In this document: positions 26,541-35,529 of the stretch, piece after piece
How the letters are laid out: each line of letters begins with the position of its first letter
Position numbering within the stretch: position 1 is the first letter of the stretch
NCBI RefSeq assembly: GCF_002234535.1
Contig: NZ_CP022521.1
Span: forward strand, 558,001-622,000
Reading direction: 5' to 3'
Source of the DNA: Actinoalloteichus hoggarensis
Lineage (GTDB): Bacteria > Actinomycetota > Actinomycetes > Mycobacteriales > Pseudonocardiaceae
DNA length: 64,000 bases
Made by a program: the position numbers and the translations under genes
The notes under the pieces: model-generated
Database searches by the model: none
Seen by the model: only the letters and a program-made list of their open reading frames with translations
What the model was told of the DNA's origin: nothing

Positions 26541-27054
26541 AGCCCCTCCTTCCGGCGCGGGGCCGTCGGCAGAGCTCGGGCGCCGTCCGGCGCGACGACT
26601 CCCGGTGACGACCGCCGTCGCCCGCGAGCGGCCTCGCAGGGCAACAGATCACGGTCGGCTGGTGCGCCGCCGTCGTGGCGTCGGGTGCACGATGCCACGA
26701 CGGCCCTCGCTGTTTCCGGCGGATCACGGCCGGATCGGGCTCCGAGCATCGTGCCCGGCCGGACGAGCGGGCACGCCGTCCTCGGCGGCGGACCGCCTCC
26801 GCTGCGGCAGACATCCGGTCGGCTCCCACCGAGGACGACGTATGCGGCCCGGTGAGGACGGACGTCGGCGGCCTCGAAACGAGGGCCGGACTCCAGAAGT
26901 TGATGGAGACAGGGTCGCCCCGTGGTCAAGGATCGGTCTCGACATTCGGCGTCTCGGCCCGCGGAGGGGCATCGGCGCTGCACAATGCGGGCCACATCGG
27001 CGTGCGCGGCGCCGCCGTCGAACAGGACGGAACGAGTCAGCCCGAGGGAGCACC
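26541..27054. other. Non-coding region between peptidase and ADP-ribosylglycohydrolase
   Basis: About 510 bases between divergent genes. A long open frame passes through in phase with the hydrolase but is Arg-rich and unlike it. No additional gene found. Confidence 0.5.
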
Positions 27055-28134
27055 GTGGAGAACCCCTGCACGTCCGGTACCGGATCATGGGCGGCGGGCG
27101 ACCGCTCGCCATCCGACCACGCTGATCGACGGGCCGGTGCGGTCTACGGCCTGGCCTTCGGCGATGCCTGGGGCTTCGGGGTGGAGTTCGCGTCCTACCA
27201 GCGGATTCTGAACGTCTACGGCAAGCGCGGCCCCGACTTCCCAAGGCTGGCCGCGGTCACCGACGACACGCAGCTGAGCATCGCCGTCGCACGTGCCCTC
27301 GACGACACGGCAGGCGTGGGCGGACTCACACCGCTGCGCCCGGCGGAGCTGCGCCGCAGGCTGCTCGCCCGATTCCTGGACTGGCTGCATGATCCGGACA
27401 ACAACCGGGCGCCGGGCAACGCCTGTCTGACCGCGCTGTACGCGGTCGAACGACTCGGCGTGGAGTTCTGGGCGGATGCCTCGGTGACGAACTCCAAAGG
27501 CTGCGGCACCGTCATGCGCGCCCCCTGGCTCGGCGTCGACTCACGGCTGACGGACGCGGAGGTCGGGGACGCGGCCGCGCTTCAATCCGTGCTCACCCAC
27601 GGGCACGCCACCGCGACGGTCGCCGCGGTGGTCACGGCGCGGATCACGAGGGAGCTGTTCGCCGGTCGGCTCGAACTCGCGGACGCGCTCGACTGGGCGA
27701 TCGATCACGTGGACGGTCGGCCCGGTGTCGACGTCGACGTTCTCGGCACGGTCTGGGAACGGGAGGGACGCTCCAGCGCCCAGGACTATCTGGACGTGGG
27801 CTGGACCGAGGTCGCGGGCGCGCTAGACCGGGCTCGGGCCGGGCTCGCGCCCCTGCGTGCCCAGCCGTGGGAGTTCGATCCGTGCCAGTACGGCGGGGAC
27901 GGCTGGATCGCCGAGGAGGCCCTGGCCACCTCGCTGCTCATCGCGACCGCCTTCGCCGACGACCCGGAGAACGGGCTTCGGCGAGCGGCGGCCACCGGCG
28001 GCGACTCCGACTCGCTGGCGGCCGTCGCGGGCGGCATGCTCGGCGCCGGCCGCGGCATGGTCTGGCCGGAGCTCTGGGTCGACCGGCTGGAGCCGCGCTA
28101 CCGCGAGGAGCTGGCGTCCATCCGCGAGGCGTGA
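27055..28134 (+). CDS. ADP-ribosylglycohydrolase family protein
   Basis: About 359 residues of the DraG/ARH superfamily, which removes ADP-ribose from proteins or small molecules using two Mg ions. The core starts at GAVYGLAFGDAWGFGVEF. Metal residues are in AVTDDTQLSIAVARAL and in TGGDSDSLAAVAGGMLGA near the C-terminus. NSKGCGTVMRAPWLGV is the middle signature. GTG 27055 has GAGGGAG upstream and gives a family-length protein; the frame extends much further upstream without family sequence. There is no ADP-ribosyltransferase gene in the window. Its physiological target is unknown. Confidence 0.88.
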   Translation: MENPCTSGTGSWAAGDRSPSDHADRRAGAVYGLAFGDAWGFGVEFASYQRILNVYGKRGPDFPRLAAVTDDTQLSIAVARALDDTAGVGGLTPLRPAELRRRLLARFLDWLHDPDNNRAPGNACLTALYAVERLGVEFWADASVTNSKGCGTVMRAPWLGVDSRLTDAEVGDAAALQSVLTHGHATATVAAVVTARITRELFAGRLELADALDWAIDHVDGRPGVDVDVLGTVWEREGRSSAQDYLDVGWTEVAGALDRARAGLAPLRAQPWEFDPCQYGGDGWIAEEALATSLLIATAFADDPENGLRRAAATGGDSDSLAAVAGGMLGAGRGMVWPELWVDRLEPRYREELASIREA

Positions 28135-28868
28135 TGCTGGTGGGCACGGGCGGTCGCGGCTGTCGATCCTCCCGGACGCCGTCCCTCGCCGCGGCCGTCG
28201 GCCCCCGGTGTTCGCGCCACACCTCACTCTCGCGCTCGAGGCAGGGGACGTGCGGAGTCCCGACGTCGGAGGACGGCGGAACCCTGCGAGTCGCCTGAAC
28301 TCCGCCTGCGTTCCGACCCCGACATGTCGTCGACGGCTCCACTGACTCCCGGCATCAGTGGAATCAGTGACTATTACTATTCCTTCGCGCCACCGGCTCG
28401 GCGGCTCCCAGCGCCGCCGTGACTTCTCGTCGAGCGGCCCGGCGTGGTCGACCCGGGCGAACGAAGGCCGTGCATCGGACGCCGCTCGTCCGCCCCGCCG
28501 CCGGATGCCCGCGGACGGATCCGCGATTCGGGTGACTTCCGACCCGATCACGGCAGGCGCGCAAGGCGCCACGGAGCCTTCGGACGCCTGGCGATGGACG
28601 GCCGCCCGAGAGACGACGTCGGAACGCCCGAGCGGGCACGCCGACCGAGGAATGGGCGGGAGTCCTTCGTCACTCGATCGCGGCCCTCCCGCCTCGGTCC
28701 GGTGCCTGCCCGCCATGGCGTGCCGACCCGGCCGGGTCAGCGGCGCCCGGACGGGGAACGACCTGGTCGCCCGGATCGTTGACCGGGGGCAGCAGTGGTG
28801 GGAACGAAGGAGTTCGACAGGCCTGGCCGTACTGGTCAGCGCGGGACGACGACCGGAGGCGAAGCGAC
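28135..28868. other. Non-coding region of about 730 bases
   Basis: This is the second-longest gap in the window. It contains a short AT-rich island at about 28365-28385. Open frames are Arg/Pro-rich and lack ribosome sites. It probably includes the htpX promoter near its end. Confidence 0.45.
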
Positions 28869-29741
28869 GTGCACAAGCATTGGAACGGAGTGAAGACCGC
28901 TCTGCTCCTCGGTGGTCTCGGCGGGATCGTCGTCGTCATCGGCGGGGTCATCGGCGGCCGAACCGGCTTGGTCGTCGGTCTTGGAATCGCGCTGGCGACC
29001 AACGGCTACGCCTACTTCAACTCCGACAAGATCGCGCTGCGGGCGATGCGGGCCCGGCCGGTGTCCGAGGCGGAGCAGCCTGCCATGTACCGGATCGTCC
29101 GCGAACTCGCCACCGCGGCCCGGCAGCCGATGCCCCGGCTGTACATCAGCCCCACGGAGGCCCCCAATGCCTTCGCGACCGGCCGTAACCCGCGCAACGC
29201 CGCCGTCTGCGCCACCTCGGGCATCCTCCGCCTGCTCGACGAACGTGAGCTGCGTGCCGTCCTCGGACATGAACTCGCCCATGTCTACAACCGGGACATC
29301 CTGATCTCCTCGGTGGCGGGCGCGCTGGCCAGCGTGGTCACCTTCCTGGCCAACTTCGCGATGATCTTCAACTTCGTCGGCGGTGGCGGAGCCAACCGAC
29401 CCAACCCGCTGGGACTGCTGTTGATCGCGCTGCTCGGCCCGATCGCGGCGGGCGTGATCCAGATGGCGGTCAGCCGGTCCAGGGAGTACCAGGCCGACTC
29501 CTCCGGCGCCGAGCTGACGGGAGACCCGCTGGCGCTGGCGTCCGCACTACGCAAACTGGAGCTGGGCACCCAGGCCACGCCGTTGGCTCCCGAGCCTCGG
29601 CTCGTCGCCGAATCTCACCTGATGATCGCGAACCCCTTCCGTCCCGGGGAGCGGATGGCGCGATTCTTCTCCACTCACCCGCCGATCGAGGATCGCATCC
29701 GCAGGCTCGAAGAGCTGGCAGGCCGTCAACTGCCCTGGTGA
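28869..29741 (+). CDS. htpX: Membrane zinc metalloprotease HtpX
   Basis: A 290-residue M48-family protease of the cytoplasmic membrane involved in quality control of membrane proteins. Two N-terminal helices ([20 protein letters not shown], then [16 protein letters not shown]) precede the catalytic motif [13 protein letters not shown] at about residue 134. Two further hydrophobic segments follow, then [13 protein letters not shown] with the third zinc ligand Glu, and [17 protein letters not shown] as the typical C-terminus. GTG 28869 is preceded by CCGGAGGCG and matches homolog length; an upstream ATG at 28779 is rejected. Confidence 0.94.
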   Translation: MHKHWNGVKTALLLGGLGGIVVVIGGVIGGRTGLVVGLGIALATNGYAYFNSDKIALRAMRARPVSEAEQPAMYRIVRELATAARQPMPRLYISPTEAPNAFATGRNPRNAAVCATSGILRLLDERELRAVLGHELAHVYNRDILISSVAGALASVVTFLANFAMIFNFVGGGGANRPNPLGLLLIALLGPIAAGVIQMAVSRSREYQADSSGAELTGDPLALASALRKLELGTQATPLAPEPRLVAESHLMIANPFRPGERMARFFSTHPPIEDRIRRLEELAGRQLPW

Positions 29742-29748
29742 TACCCGA

Positions 29749-29770
29749 TGCGGACGCATGCTCGTCCGCA
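29749..29770 (+). terminator. Terminator after htpX
   Basis: TGCGGACG and CGTCCGCA form a perfect eight-pair stem with a six-base loop starting eight bases after the htpX stop. There is no T-run. Confidence 0.6.
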
Positions 29771-30054
29771 CGGCGGAAGCCCGAGCCGTGCCGCACGGCG
29801 GCAGCCGCAGCACACATCGGACGTCCCCATGTCATGGAGAGAAGCCTCCGAACCCGGGTGGCCCTGCGGTCCCGATCGCCTGCCGACACCTCATCCGACA
29901 CGGCCCGTCGCTCGCCGAGGACGGCACGCAGCCGAGGCCGCCGGCGTGCTGCGCGCGGCCCTCGCCCCGGTGCTCGATCGGATCGCTCGCGCGGCCGCCG
30001 ACCGAGGTGATCCGCCGTCCGTCCGTCGGCCCCGTCTGCCGTCGCCCCGACGGC
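29771..30054. other. Non-coding region between htpX and rmlA
   Basis: About 280 bases between convergent genes. No gene seen beyond the htpX hairpin. Confidence 0.4.
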
Positions 30055-30945
30055 TCAGAGCGCCTCGTTCGCGGTGCCGCCCCCGGCCGCGATGGCCATC
30101 ACATACTGTCCGTAGCCCGACTTGGCAAGCTTGGCTCCGAGCGCATGGCATGCCTCGGCATCGATGTAGCCCATCCGAAGGGCGATCTCCTCCAGACAGG
30201 CGATCCGGACGCCCTGCCGATGCTCCAACACCTGAACGAACTGGCCCGCCGCCAGCATCGAGTCATGTGTTCCGGTGTCCAGCCAGGCGAAACCTCGTCC
30301 GAGATTCACCAGCTTGGCCCGGCCCTGTCGCATGTACTCGAGGTTGACGTCGGTGATCTCCAGCTCCCCCCGGGGCGACGGCCGCAGGCCGCGGGCGATC
30401 TCCACCACGTCGTTGTCGTAGAAGTAGAGCCCGGTGATGGCCTTGTTCGACCTGGGGACGGCGGGCTTCTCCTCCAGGCTGATCAGCCTGCCGCGGGCGT
30501 CCACCTCGCCGACGCCGTAGCGCTCCGGATCCTGCACGGCATAGCCGAACAGCACACAGCCGTCGATGTCGGTGACCTGCTCCGCGAGCATCCGGGGGAA
30601 GCCGTGGCCGTAGAAGATGTTGTCGCCGAGGACGAGCGCGACCGAGTCGTCACCGATGAAGTCCGCGCCGATCACGAAGGCCTCGGCCAGCCCGTTCGGC
30701 TGCGGCTGCACCGCGTACTCGAGTCTCAGACCCAGCTGTTCCCCGTTGCCGAGCAGCCTCCGGAAGAGCGGCAGGTCCTCCGGCGTGGAGATGATCAGGA
30801 TCTCCCGGATGCCCGCCAGCATCAACACCGACAGCGGGTAGTAGATCATCGGCTTGTCGTAGACCGGGAGCAGTTGCTTGGACACCGCCTGGGTGATCGG
30901 GTGCAGCCGTGTGCCGCTGCCGCCCGCGAGCACGATTCCCTTCAC
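30055..30945 (-). CDS. rfbA: Glucose-1-phosphate thymidylyltransferase
   Basis: A 296-residue RmlA/RfbA nucleotidyltransferase, which makes dTDP-glucose from glucose-1-phosphate and dTTP, the first step to dTDP-rhamnose and other deoxysugars. The N-terminal signature [19 protein letters not shown] is intact. [31 protein letters not shown] and [20 protein letters not shown] follow. Full length. None of rfbB, rfbC or rfbD is in the window, so the gene is solitary here; its role in cell-wall rhamnose or in a glycosylated metabolite cannot be decided. Confidence 0.95.
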   Translation of the reverse strand: MKGIVLAGGSGTRLHPITQAVSKQLLPVYDKPMIYYPLSVLMLAGIREILIISTPEDLPLFRRLLGNGEQLGLRLEYAVQPQPNGLAEAFVIGADFIGDDSVALVLGDNIFYGHGFPRMLAEQVTDIDGCVLFGYAVQDPERYGVGEVDARGRLISLEEKPAVPRSNKAITGLYFYDNDVVEIARGLRPSPRGELEITDVNLEYMRQGRAKLVNLGRGFAWLDTGTHDSMLAAGQFVQVLEHRQGVRIACLEEIALRMGYIDAEACHALGAKLAKSGYGQYVMAIAAGGGTANEAL

Positions 30946-31222
30946 CGCAACCCCCTGACTCGTATCCTGCTCGCGGCCCGGGTGCTCGAACGCGAACAGT
31001 CTGCCGCGCCAACCCTAGCCCCCATGCCCCGATCGCAGTGCCGCGTTCGTGCCGACGACCATCCGTCGATCGGCGCCCTGCCGGGTGCCCGGCGCCGCGC
31101 CGCGACAGAAACCGATGCCGCCGGGTGCCTGCGCCGCGACAGGCAGCCGATGCCGTCACGGGCCGCCGGTCGATCGTCGCCGGGGATCGACCGGCCGCCG
31201 AGGTCGGATGCGCGTCGCGGAC

Positions 31223-32164
31223 TCACCCTGCGCGCGGGCCGGTTCGATACCGCGTGGGGCTGATCCCGTGTTCTCGGGTGAACGCGGTGCTGAGGGCGAA
31301 GGAACTGCTGTAGCCGACCTTCCTGGCGATCGAGCCGAGCGTCTCGTCCGGACCGCGCAACAGATCGGCGGCGACGGCGAGCCGCCATCCGGTGAGGAAG
31401 CGCATGGGCGGCTCGCCGACCTGCTCGTGGAAACGCCGCGCCAGTGCCGCCCGGGACACGCCGATCGCGGCGGCCAGGGACGCGACCGTCCACGGTCGGG
31501 CGGGCTCGTTGTGCAGGATGCGCAAGGCGGGGCCGACGATCGGATCGGACTGAGCGCGATACCAGCCGGGCGCCGCCGACTCCGGCCGATCGAACCAGGC
31601 ACGCAGGGCCGCGATGAGCAGCAGGTCCAGCAGGCGATCGAGGACGGCGGTCTGCCCGGGCGCGTCCTTGACGATCTCGTCGCCGAGCAGCGGCAGCACC
31701 GGGCAGTCCCAGGCGTCCTCCCGGAGGACCACCAGCGGCGGCAGCACGGTCAACAGGCGCCTGCTGACCTCGCCGTCCACCTGATACGTCCCGGTGAGCA
31801 TCATGGTCGACCCGTTCGGATCGGAGCCCCAGGTCCGGATGCCCAGGTCTCGCAGTTCGCTCAGCGGCTCGCCGGTCGGGGTGCTGCAACGCTGGTCCGG
31901 ATGGATCACGGCCTGCGGCGGTGTCATCGGATCGTCGGCGACCGTGTACGGACCAGGACCCCGGACGATCGCGACGTCGCCCGCGGCCAGTTCGACGCCC
32001 TGTCCCGTGTCCGGCACCACCCAGGCCGTGCCGCGGACCACGGACACCAGGGTGAGCGGTGCGTGATCCTCGATCCGCAGTGACCAGGGCGGGTTCAGCA
32101 CCGAACGCAGCAGGAAGGCGCCACGGGCCCTCGGACCGTCCAGCAGTGCCGCGAGCGCGTCCAT
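31223..32164 (-). CDS. AraC-family regulator with N-terminal cupin sensor
   Basis: About 313 residues. The N-terminal half is a cupin-like ligand domain (APLTLVSVVRGTAWVVP, VELAAGDVAIVRGPGPY), and the C-terminal about 100 residues are a double-HTH AraC domain. VASLAAAIGVSRAALARRFH is the first helix pair. SIARKVGYSSSFALSTAFTR with EHGISPTRYR is the second. ATG 32164 or 32170 are likely starts, just inside a frame to 32179. It is divergent from an NmrA-like reductase and DUF1772 gene and probably controls them, as in other actinobacterial redox-responsive pairs (inference). Confidence 0.92.
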   Translation of the reverse strand: MDALAALLDGPRARGAFLLRSVLNPPWSLRIEDHAPLTLVSVVRGTAWVVPDTGQGVELAAGDVAIVRGPGPYTVADDPMTPPQAVIHPDQRCSTPTGEPLSELRDLGIRTWGSDPNGSTMMLTGTYQVDGEVSRRLLTVLPPLVVLREDAWDCPVLPLLGDEIVKDAPGQTAVLDRLLDLLLIAALRAWFDRPESAAPGWYRAQSDPIVGPALRILHNEPARPWTVASLAAAIGVSRAALARRFHEQVGEPPMRFLTGWRLAVAADLLRGPDETLGSIARKVGYSSSFALSTAFTREHGISPTRYRTGPRAG

Positions 32165-32252
32165 GCCCATACACCGCACTGTAGACGATGGATGATGGAA
32201 TCAAGACCGTCGGCTATGGATCGTCTCATCTCGGTCGACTTCACTGGTCGCC

Positions 32253-33170
32253 ATGACAGAACCCGCCTCCTCGGAGCGTCCCGTCCTCGTCCTCAGCGGC
32301 ACCGGCAAGACCGGTCGCCGCGTCGCCGCCCGCCTCGCCGCACTGAACCTGGCGGTGCGGATCGGCTCCCGAACCGCCTCGCCCGCCTTCGACTGGACGA
32401 ACCCGGCCACCTGGCAGGCCGCGCTGCACGGCGTGGACGCGGTCTACATCGCGTACCACCCCGATCTCGCGTTTCCCGGTGCCGCCGAGACCGTCGAGTC
32501 CTTCGTCAGCCTCGCGGTACGCGGTGGAGTCCGCAGACTCGTCCTGCTGTCCGGACGAGGGGAGGCGGGCGCGCTGCGGGCGGAGCAGGCGGTGCGCGAT
32601 GCGGGCGTCGACTGGACCATCGTCCGAGCAAGCTGGTTCCACCAGAACTTCAGCGAGCACTTCCTGTTGGAGCCGGTGCGCCACGGGGAGATCGCGCTTC
32701 CCGCGTCGACAGCGCGCGAACCGTTCGTCGACACCGACGACGTCGCCGCCGTCGCGGTCGCCGCACTCACCGAGCCGGGGCATGCGGGGCTGCTCTACGA
32801 GGTCACCGGTCCGCGCCTGCTGACCTTCGCCGACGCCGCGGCGGAGATCAGCGCCGCCACCGGCCGCGACATCCGATTCCGGTCGGTCGGTCCGCAGGAG
32901 TACGCGGCCGAGGCCGCCGCCCATGGCGTCCCCGCCGACGAGGTCGCCGCACTGACCGAACTGTTCACCACCGTCCTCGACGGCCGGAACGCCCACCTGA
33001 CCGACGGCGTCCGGCAGGCATTGGGTCGGGAGCCCGTGGACTTCGCCGACTACGCGCGACGCACGGCGGCCACCGGTGTCTGGTCTCCGAGGACCGCGGC
33101 CGAGGCCGCAGGCGCCCACGACCGCGCGTCGGGCCCGGCCGAGGCCTCGACATCCGCCCCGCTGAGCTGA
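32253..33170 (+). CDS. NmrA-like NAD(P)-binding oxidoreductase
   Basis: A 305-residue Rossmann-fold atypical short-chain dehydrogenase. The glycine motif is LVLSGTGKTGRRVAARL at the N-terminus, followed by DAVYIAYHPDL, RRLVLLSGRGE and VDWTIVRASWFHQNF, all typical for NmrA/YtfG-type quinone reductases or sensors. The catalytic YxxxK is absent, as is usual in this group. It starts with an ATG. The gene is followed nine bases later by a DUF1772 membrane protein, so the two form an operon, and it is divergent from an AraC regulator. Quinone or redox sensing is the best guess. Confidence 0.88.
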   Translation: MTEPASSERPVLVLSGTGKTGRRVAARLAALNLAVRIGSRTASPAFDWTNPATWQAALHGVDAVYIAYHPDLAFPGAAETVESFVSLAVRGGVRRLVLLSGRGEAGALRAEQAVRDAGVDWTIVRASWFHQNFSEHFLLEPVRHGEIALPASTAREPFVDTDDVAAVAVAALTEPGHAGLLYEVTGPRLLTFADAAAEISAATGRDIRFRSVGPQEYAAEAAAHGVPADEVAALTELFTTVLDGRNAHLTDGVRQALGREPVDFADYARRTAATGVWSPRTAAEAAGAHDRASGPAEASTSAPLS

Positions 33171-33179
33171 GGAGCATCC

Positions 33180-33689
33180 GTGCCCCCGTTGTCGACCCTT
33201 GCGCTCGTCGGCGCGACTCTGACGACGGCGCTGACGGCCGGGCTGTTCTACGGCTTCGCCTGTGCCGTGATGCCGGGACTGCGTACGGCCGATGACCGCA
33301 CGTTCGTCCACGCCATGCAGCGGATCAACGTGGCGATCCTCAACGGCTGGTTCGCCCTCGGCTTCGCGGGCGCGCCGCTGCTGACCGCCTCGGCCGCCGC
33401 GGTCCACCTGGCGGACGATCCCTCGGCCGCGTCGGGCTGGCTGCTCGCGGCCCTCGCTCTGAACCTCATGGTGATCATGATCACGCTGCTCGTCAACGTG
33501 CCGATGAACGACGAGCTCGCACGGGTCGACGGCTCGTCGCCCGCGGCCGAGCTCACGGCCGCGCGTTCTCGATTCGAGGCGCGGTGGGCGCGATGGAACG
33601 TCGTCCGCGCCGTGGTGTCGACCTCGGCGGCAGGCTGCCTGGTCATCGCGCTGATCCACTACGGCGGGACGGCGTTCACGGGCGGATGA
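33180..33689 (+). CDS. DUF1772 membrane protein (anthrone-oxygenase-like family)
   Basis: A 169-residue protein with four hydrophobic helices. LVGATLTTALTAGLFYGFACAV, then FVHAMQRINVAILNGWF, then LNLMVIMITLLVNVPMND and RWARWNVVRAVVSTSAAG are the DUF1772 pattern. Some members act as anthrone oxygenases, but most are uncharacterised. The GTG start has GAGGAG upstream and follows the reductase by nine bases. It is probably co-expressed under the AraC regulator. Confidence 0.9.
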   Translation: MPPLSTLALVGATLTTALTAGLFYGFACAVMPGLRTADDRTFVHAMQRINVAILNGWFALGFAGAPLLTASAAAVHLADDPSAASGWLLAALALNLMVIMITLLVNVPMNDELARVDGSSPAAELTAARSRFEARWARWNVVRAVVSTSAAGCLVIALIHYGGTAFTGG

Positions 33690-33906
33690 CCCGGCCGCCC
33701 CCGTCCGATGGGCGCGGCGTCCGATCGGCGCGGCACTCCGCGGCTGTGCTGCTGAGAGGTCAGGCGCCGCGTCGGCGAGGACGAGGACGCGGCCGGTGCG
33801 CGGACGGCGTCGGCCCGGGGCGCCGAAGGCGTCGCTCTGCGGGCACTATCTGGCACAGCCGCCCGTGGCGAGCCGTCCTCAGCAATCCGGGACCCCTGAG
33901 ACGACG

Positions 33907-33947
33907 AACGCCCCGATGACCCTGTCTTCCCAGGTCATCGGGGCGTT
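33907..33947 (-). terminator. Strong hairpin terminator after tRNA-Tyr (and facing DUF1772)
   Basis: AACGCCCCGATGACC at 33907-33921 pairs perfectly with GGTCATCGGGGCGTT at 33933-33947, a 15-pair stem with an 11-base loop. It lies 11 bases beyond the 3' end of tRNA-Tyr on the minus strand and may also stop transcription from the plus strand. Confidence 0.85.
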
Positions 33948-33957
33948 CTCCGTGGTG

Positions 33958-34039
33958 TGGCGGGTGAAGGATTCGAACCTTCGAAGGCGAAGCCGACGGA
34001 TTTACAGTCCGCTCCCTTTGGCCGCTCGGGCAACCCGCC
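33958..34039 (-). tRNA. tRNA-Tyr (anticodon GTA)
   Basis: On the minus strand the gene begins GGCGGGTTGCCCGAGCGG and ends ACCCGCCA. The anticodon arm is GGACTGTAAATCC with GTA. A long variable arm and the T arm GGTTCGAATCC are present, so the molecule is class II as expected for bacterial tRNA-Tyr. The 82-base gene does not encode CCA. Confidence 0.95.
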
Positions 34040-34184
34040 AGACCGGTCGGCGCGCCGACCAGCGAGACACAGCATACATACCGACGGGGCAGGCTCTGCG
34101 CGGGGTGCCCACCCGAGTAGCGTTCCCCTGGTCTTGGCCCGCCAAGGAGCCGGGTGACCAGTCTTCTTCTTCGGAGGTGTGGAC

Positions 34185-34676
34185 GTGGCCGACGCGTCGT
34201 TCGACGTGGTGAGCAAGGTCGACCGTCAGGAGGTCGACAACGCGCTGAACCAGGCGGGCAAGGAGCTCGCCAACCGTTTCGACTTCCGTGGGACCGGTGC
34301 GAAGGTCTCGTGGTCGGGTGAAGAGGCCATCACCATCGAGGCGGAGACCGAGGAGCGCTGCTCCGCCGCCATCGACGTCTTCAAGGAGAAGCTGATCAAG
34401 CGCGGCATCTCATTGAAGGCTTTCGACGTCGGCGAGCCCGCCGTCTCGGGTCGGATCTACCGGGTGACGGGAACGCTGGTGCAGGGCATCTCCACCGAGA
34501 AGGCCAAGCAGATCGCCAAGAAGATCCGCGACGAGGGCCCGAAGGGCACGCAGGCGCAGATCCAGGGTGACCAGCTTCGCGTCACCAGCAAGAAGAAGGA
34601 CGACCTGCAGGCGGTGATCAGCCTGCTCAAGGCCGGCGACTTCGACCTGGCGCTCCAGTTCACCAACTACCGCTAG
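34185..34676 (+). CDS. YajQ-family nucleotide-binding protein
   Basis: A 163-residue YajQ/UPF0234 protein of two ferredoxin-like domains. Family members bind nucleic acid or nucleotides, and a Xanthomonas member binds cyclic di-[21 protein letters not shown], then [12 protein letters not shown], and the C-terminal [10 protein letters not shown] are the family signatures. GTG 34185 is chosen because GGAGG lies seven bases upstream and homologs start MADSSFDVVSK-like; GTG 34179 is two codons earlier. The next gene in the same direction, 850 bases on, is a GGDEF-EAL protein. Confidence 0.94.
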   Translation: MADASFDVVSKVDRQEVDNALNQAGKELANRFDFRGTGAKVSWSGEEAITIEAETEERCSAAIDVFKEKLIKRGISLKAFDVGEPAVSGRIYRVTGTLVQGISTEKAKQIAKKIRDEGPKGTQAQIQGDQLRVTSKKKDDLQAVISLLKAGDFDLALQFTNYR

Positions 34677-35529
34677 TCCGGGCGGGTGCCGCGGGCGTCG
34701 GATCGTGCGCGGCCGGTTCATCGCGGCCTCGCCGATCTGACGGGTCACGGCGGTCCGTGCGGAGGGAGTCCCCCGGGGGACCGCGGCGGCGGTGGCCGGG
34801 GTCCGCGTCCGACTGTCGCGGAATCGGCTCGGCGGCACCCGGCTGTCACGTCGGCTGAACCTCGTACCGCGGCGTGTGGCATGCGATGCGTCCGGCGTCG
34901 GCCGCGGCGTGTTCCGGCCGGGCGCCGGCTCCGGCACCGTCGCACCGCGGTACCGGCCGGCCCTGTTCCATGCCCGCGCCCCGTCTCCCGGCGTCCCAGG
35001 ACTCGATCACCCGATCGGCGAGACGCGGAGCCGCCGAGCCGCGCGAGGCCGAGGCGCGGACGATCGCGTCGACAGAGGCAGGAAGCCGATCTTCCTCTCC
35101 TGTGAAACGGAGCGACTAATCGTCTCGCCTGTCAAGAAAGAGCGTGTGACCCGGCGACTCGAAAAGCGTTCGCGTAATCGATTTACCGACCATTCTCCGC
35201 CCTGTCCGCTCGCGTCATGGTGTCCGAGTCGTCGGTGATCCGCCGGCGGCGGCCTTGGCGACGTAATCGATCTGACCTGGCCTTATGCTCACTGTCGTCG
35301 GCCGGTCGCTGATCGTGATTCAAGATCGAAAGGCAATCGCTTACCGGCTCACGCCATTCTGGTCAATAGCCGTGAGTAGTTTGTCGGTCACGGCAGGAAA
35401 GGTTGAGATCTAGCGCTCTGTCATGAAAGGAAGCCGGATTTCTATGGTAAAACATATGTGACCTCGTGGGTCGGCCTGCGCGAACCCTCGGCCTACTCCG
35501 CGCGCCCGGCGGGGCATGAGGAGGATGGC
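34677..35529. other. Long non-coding region (about 850 bases)
   Basis: The longest gap in the window. The first half is GC-rich and has only Arg-rich open frames. The part from about 35110 to 35460 is distinctly AT-richer and probably holds promoters for the GGDEF-EAL gene. GTCAAGAAAGAG at 35131-35142 recurs at 55286-55297 before the HTH gene. Confidence 0.5.

Noticed and set aside
30055-30945. Complete dTDP-rhamnose operon
   Set aside because: Only rfbA is present; no rfbB, rfbC or rfbD in the flanking 10 kb.
34792-35238. Possible small gene in the 850-base gap
   Set aside because: Arg-rich composition and no ribosome site; treated as non-coding.
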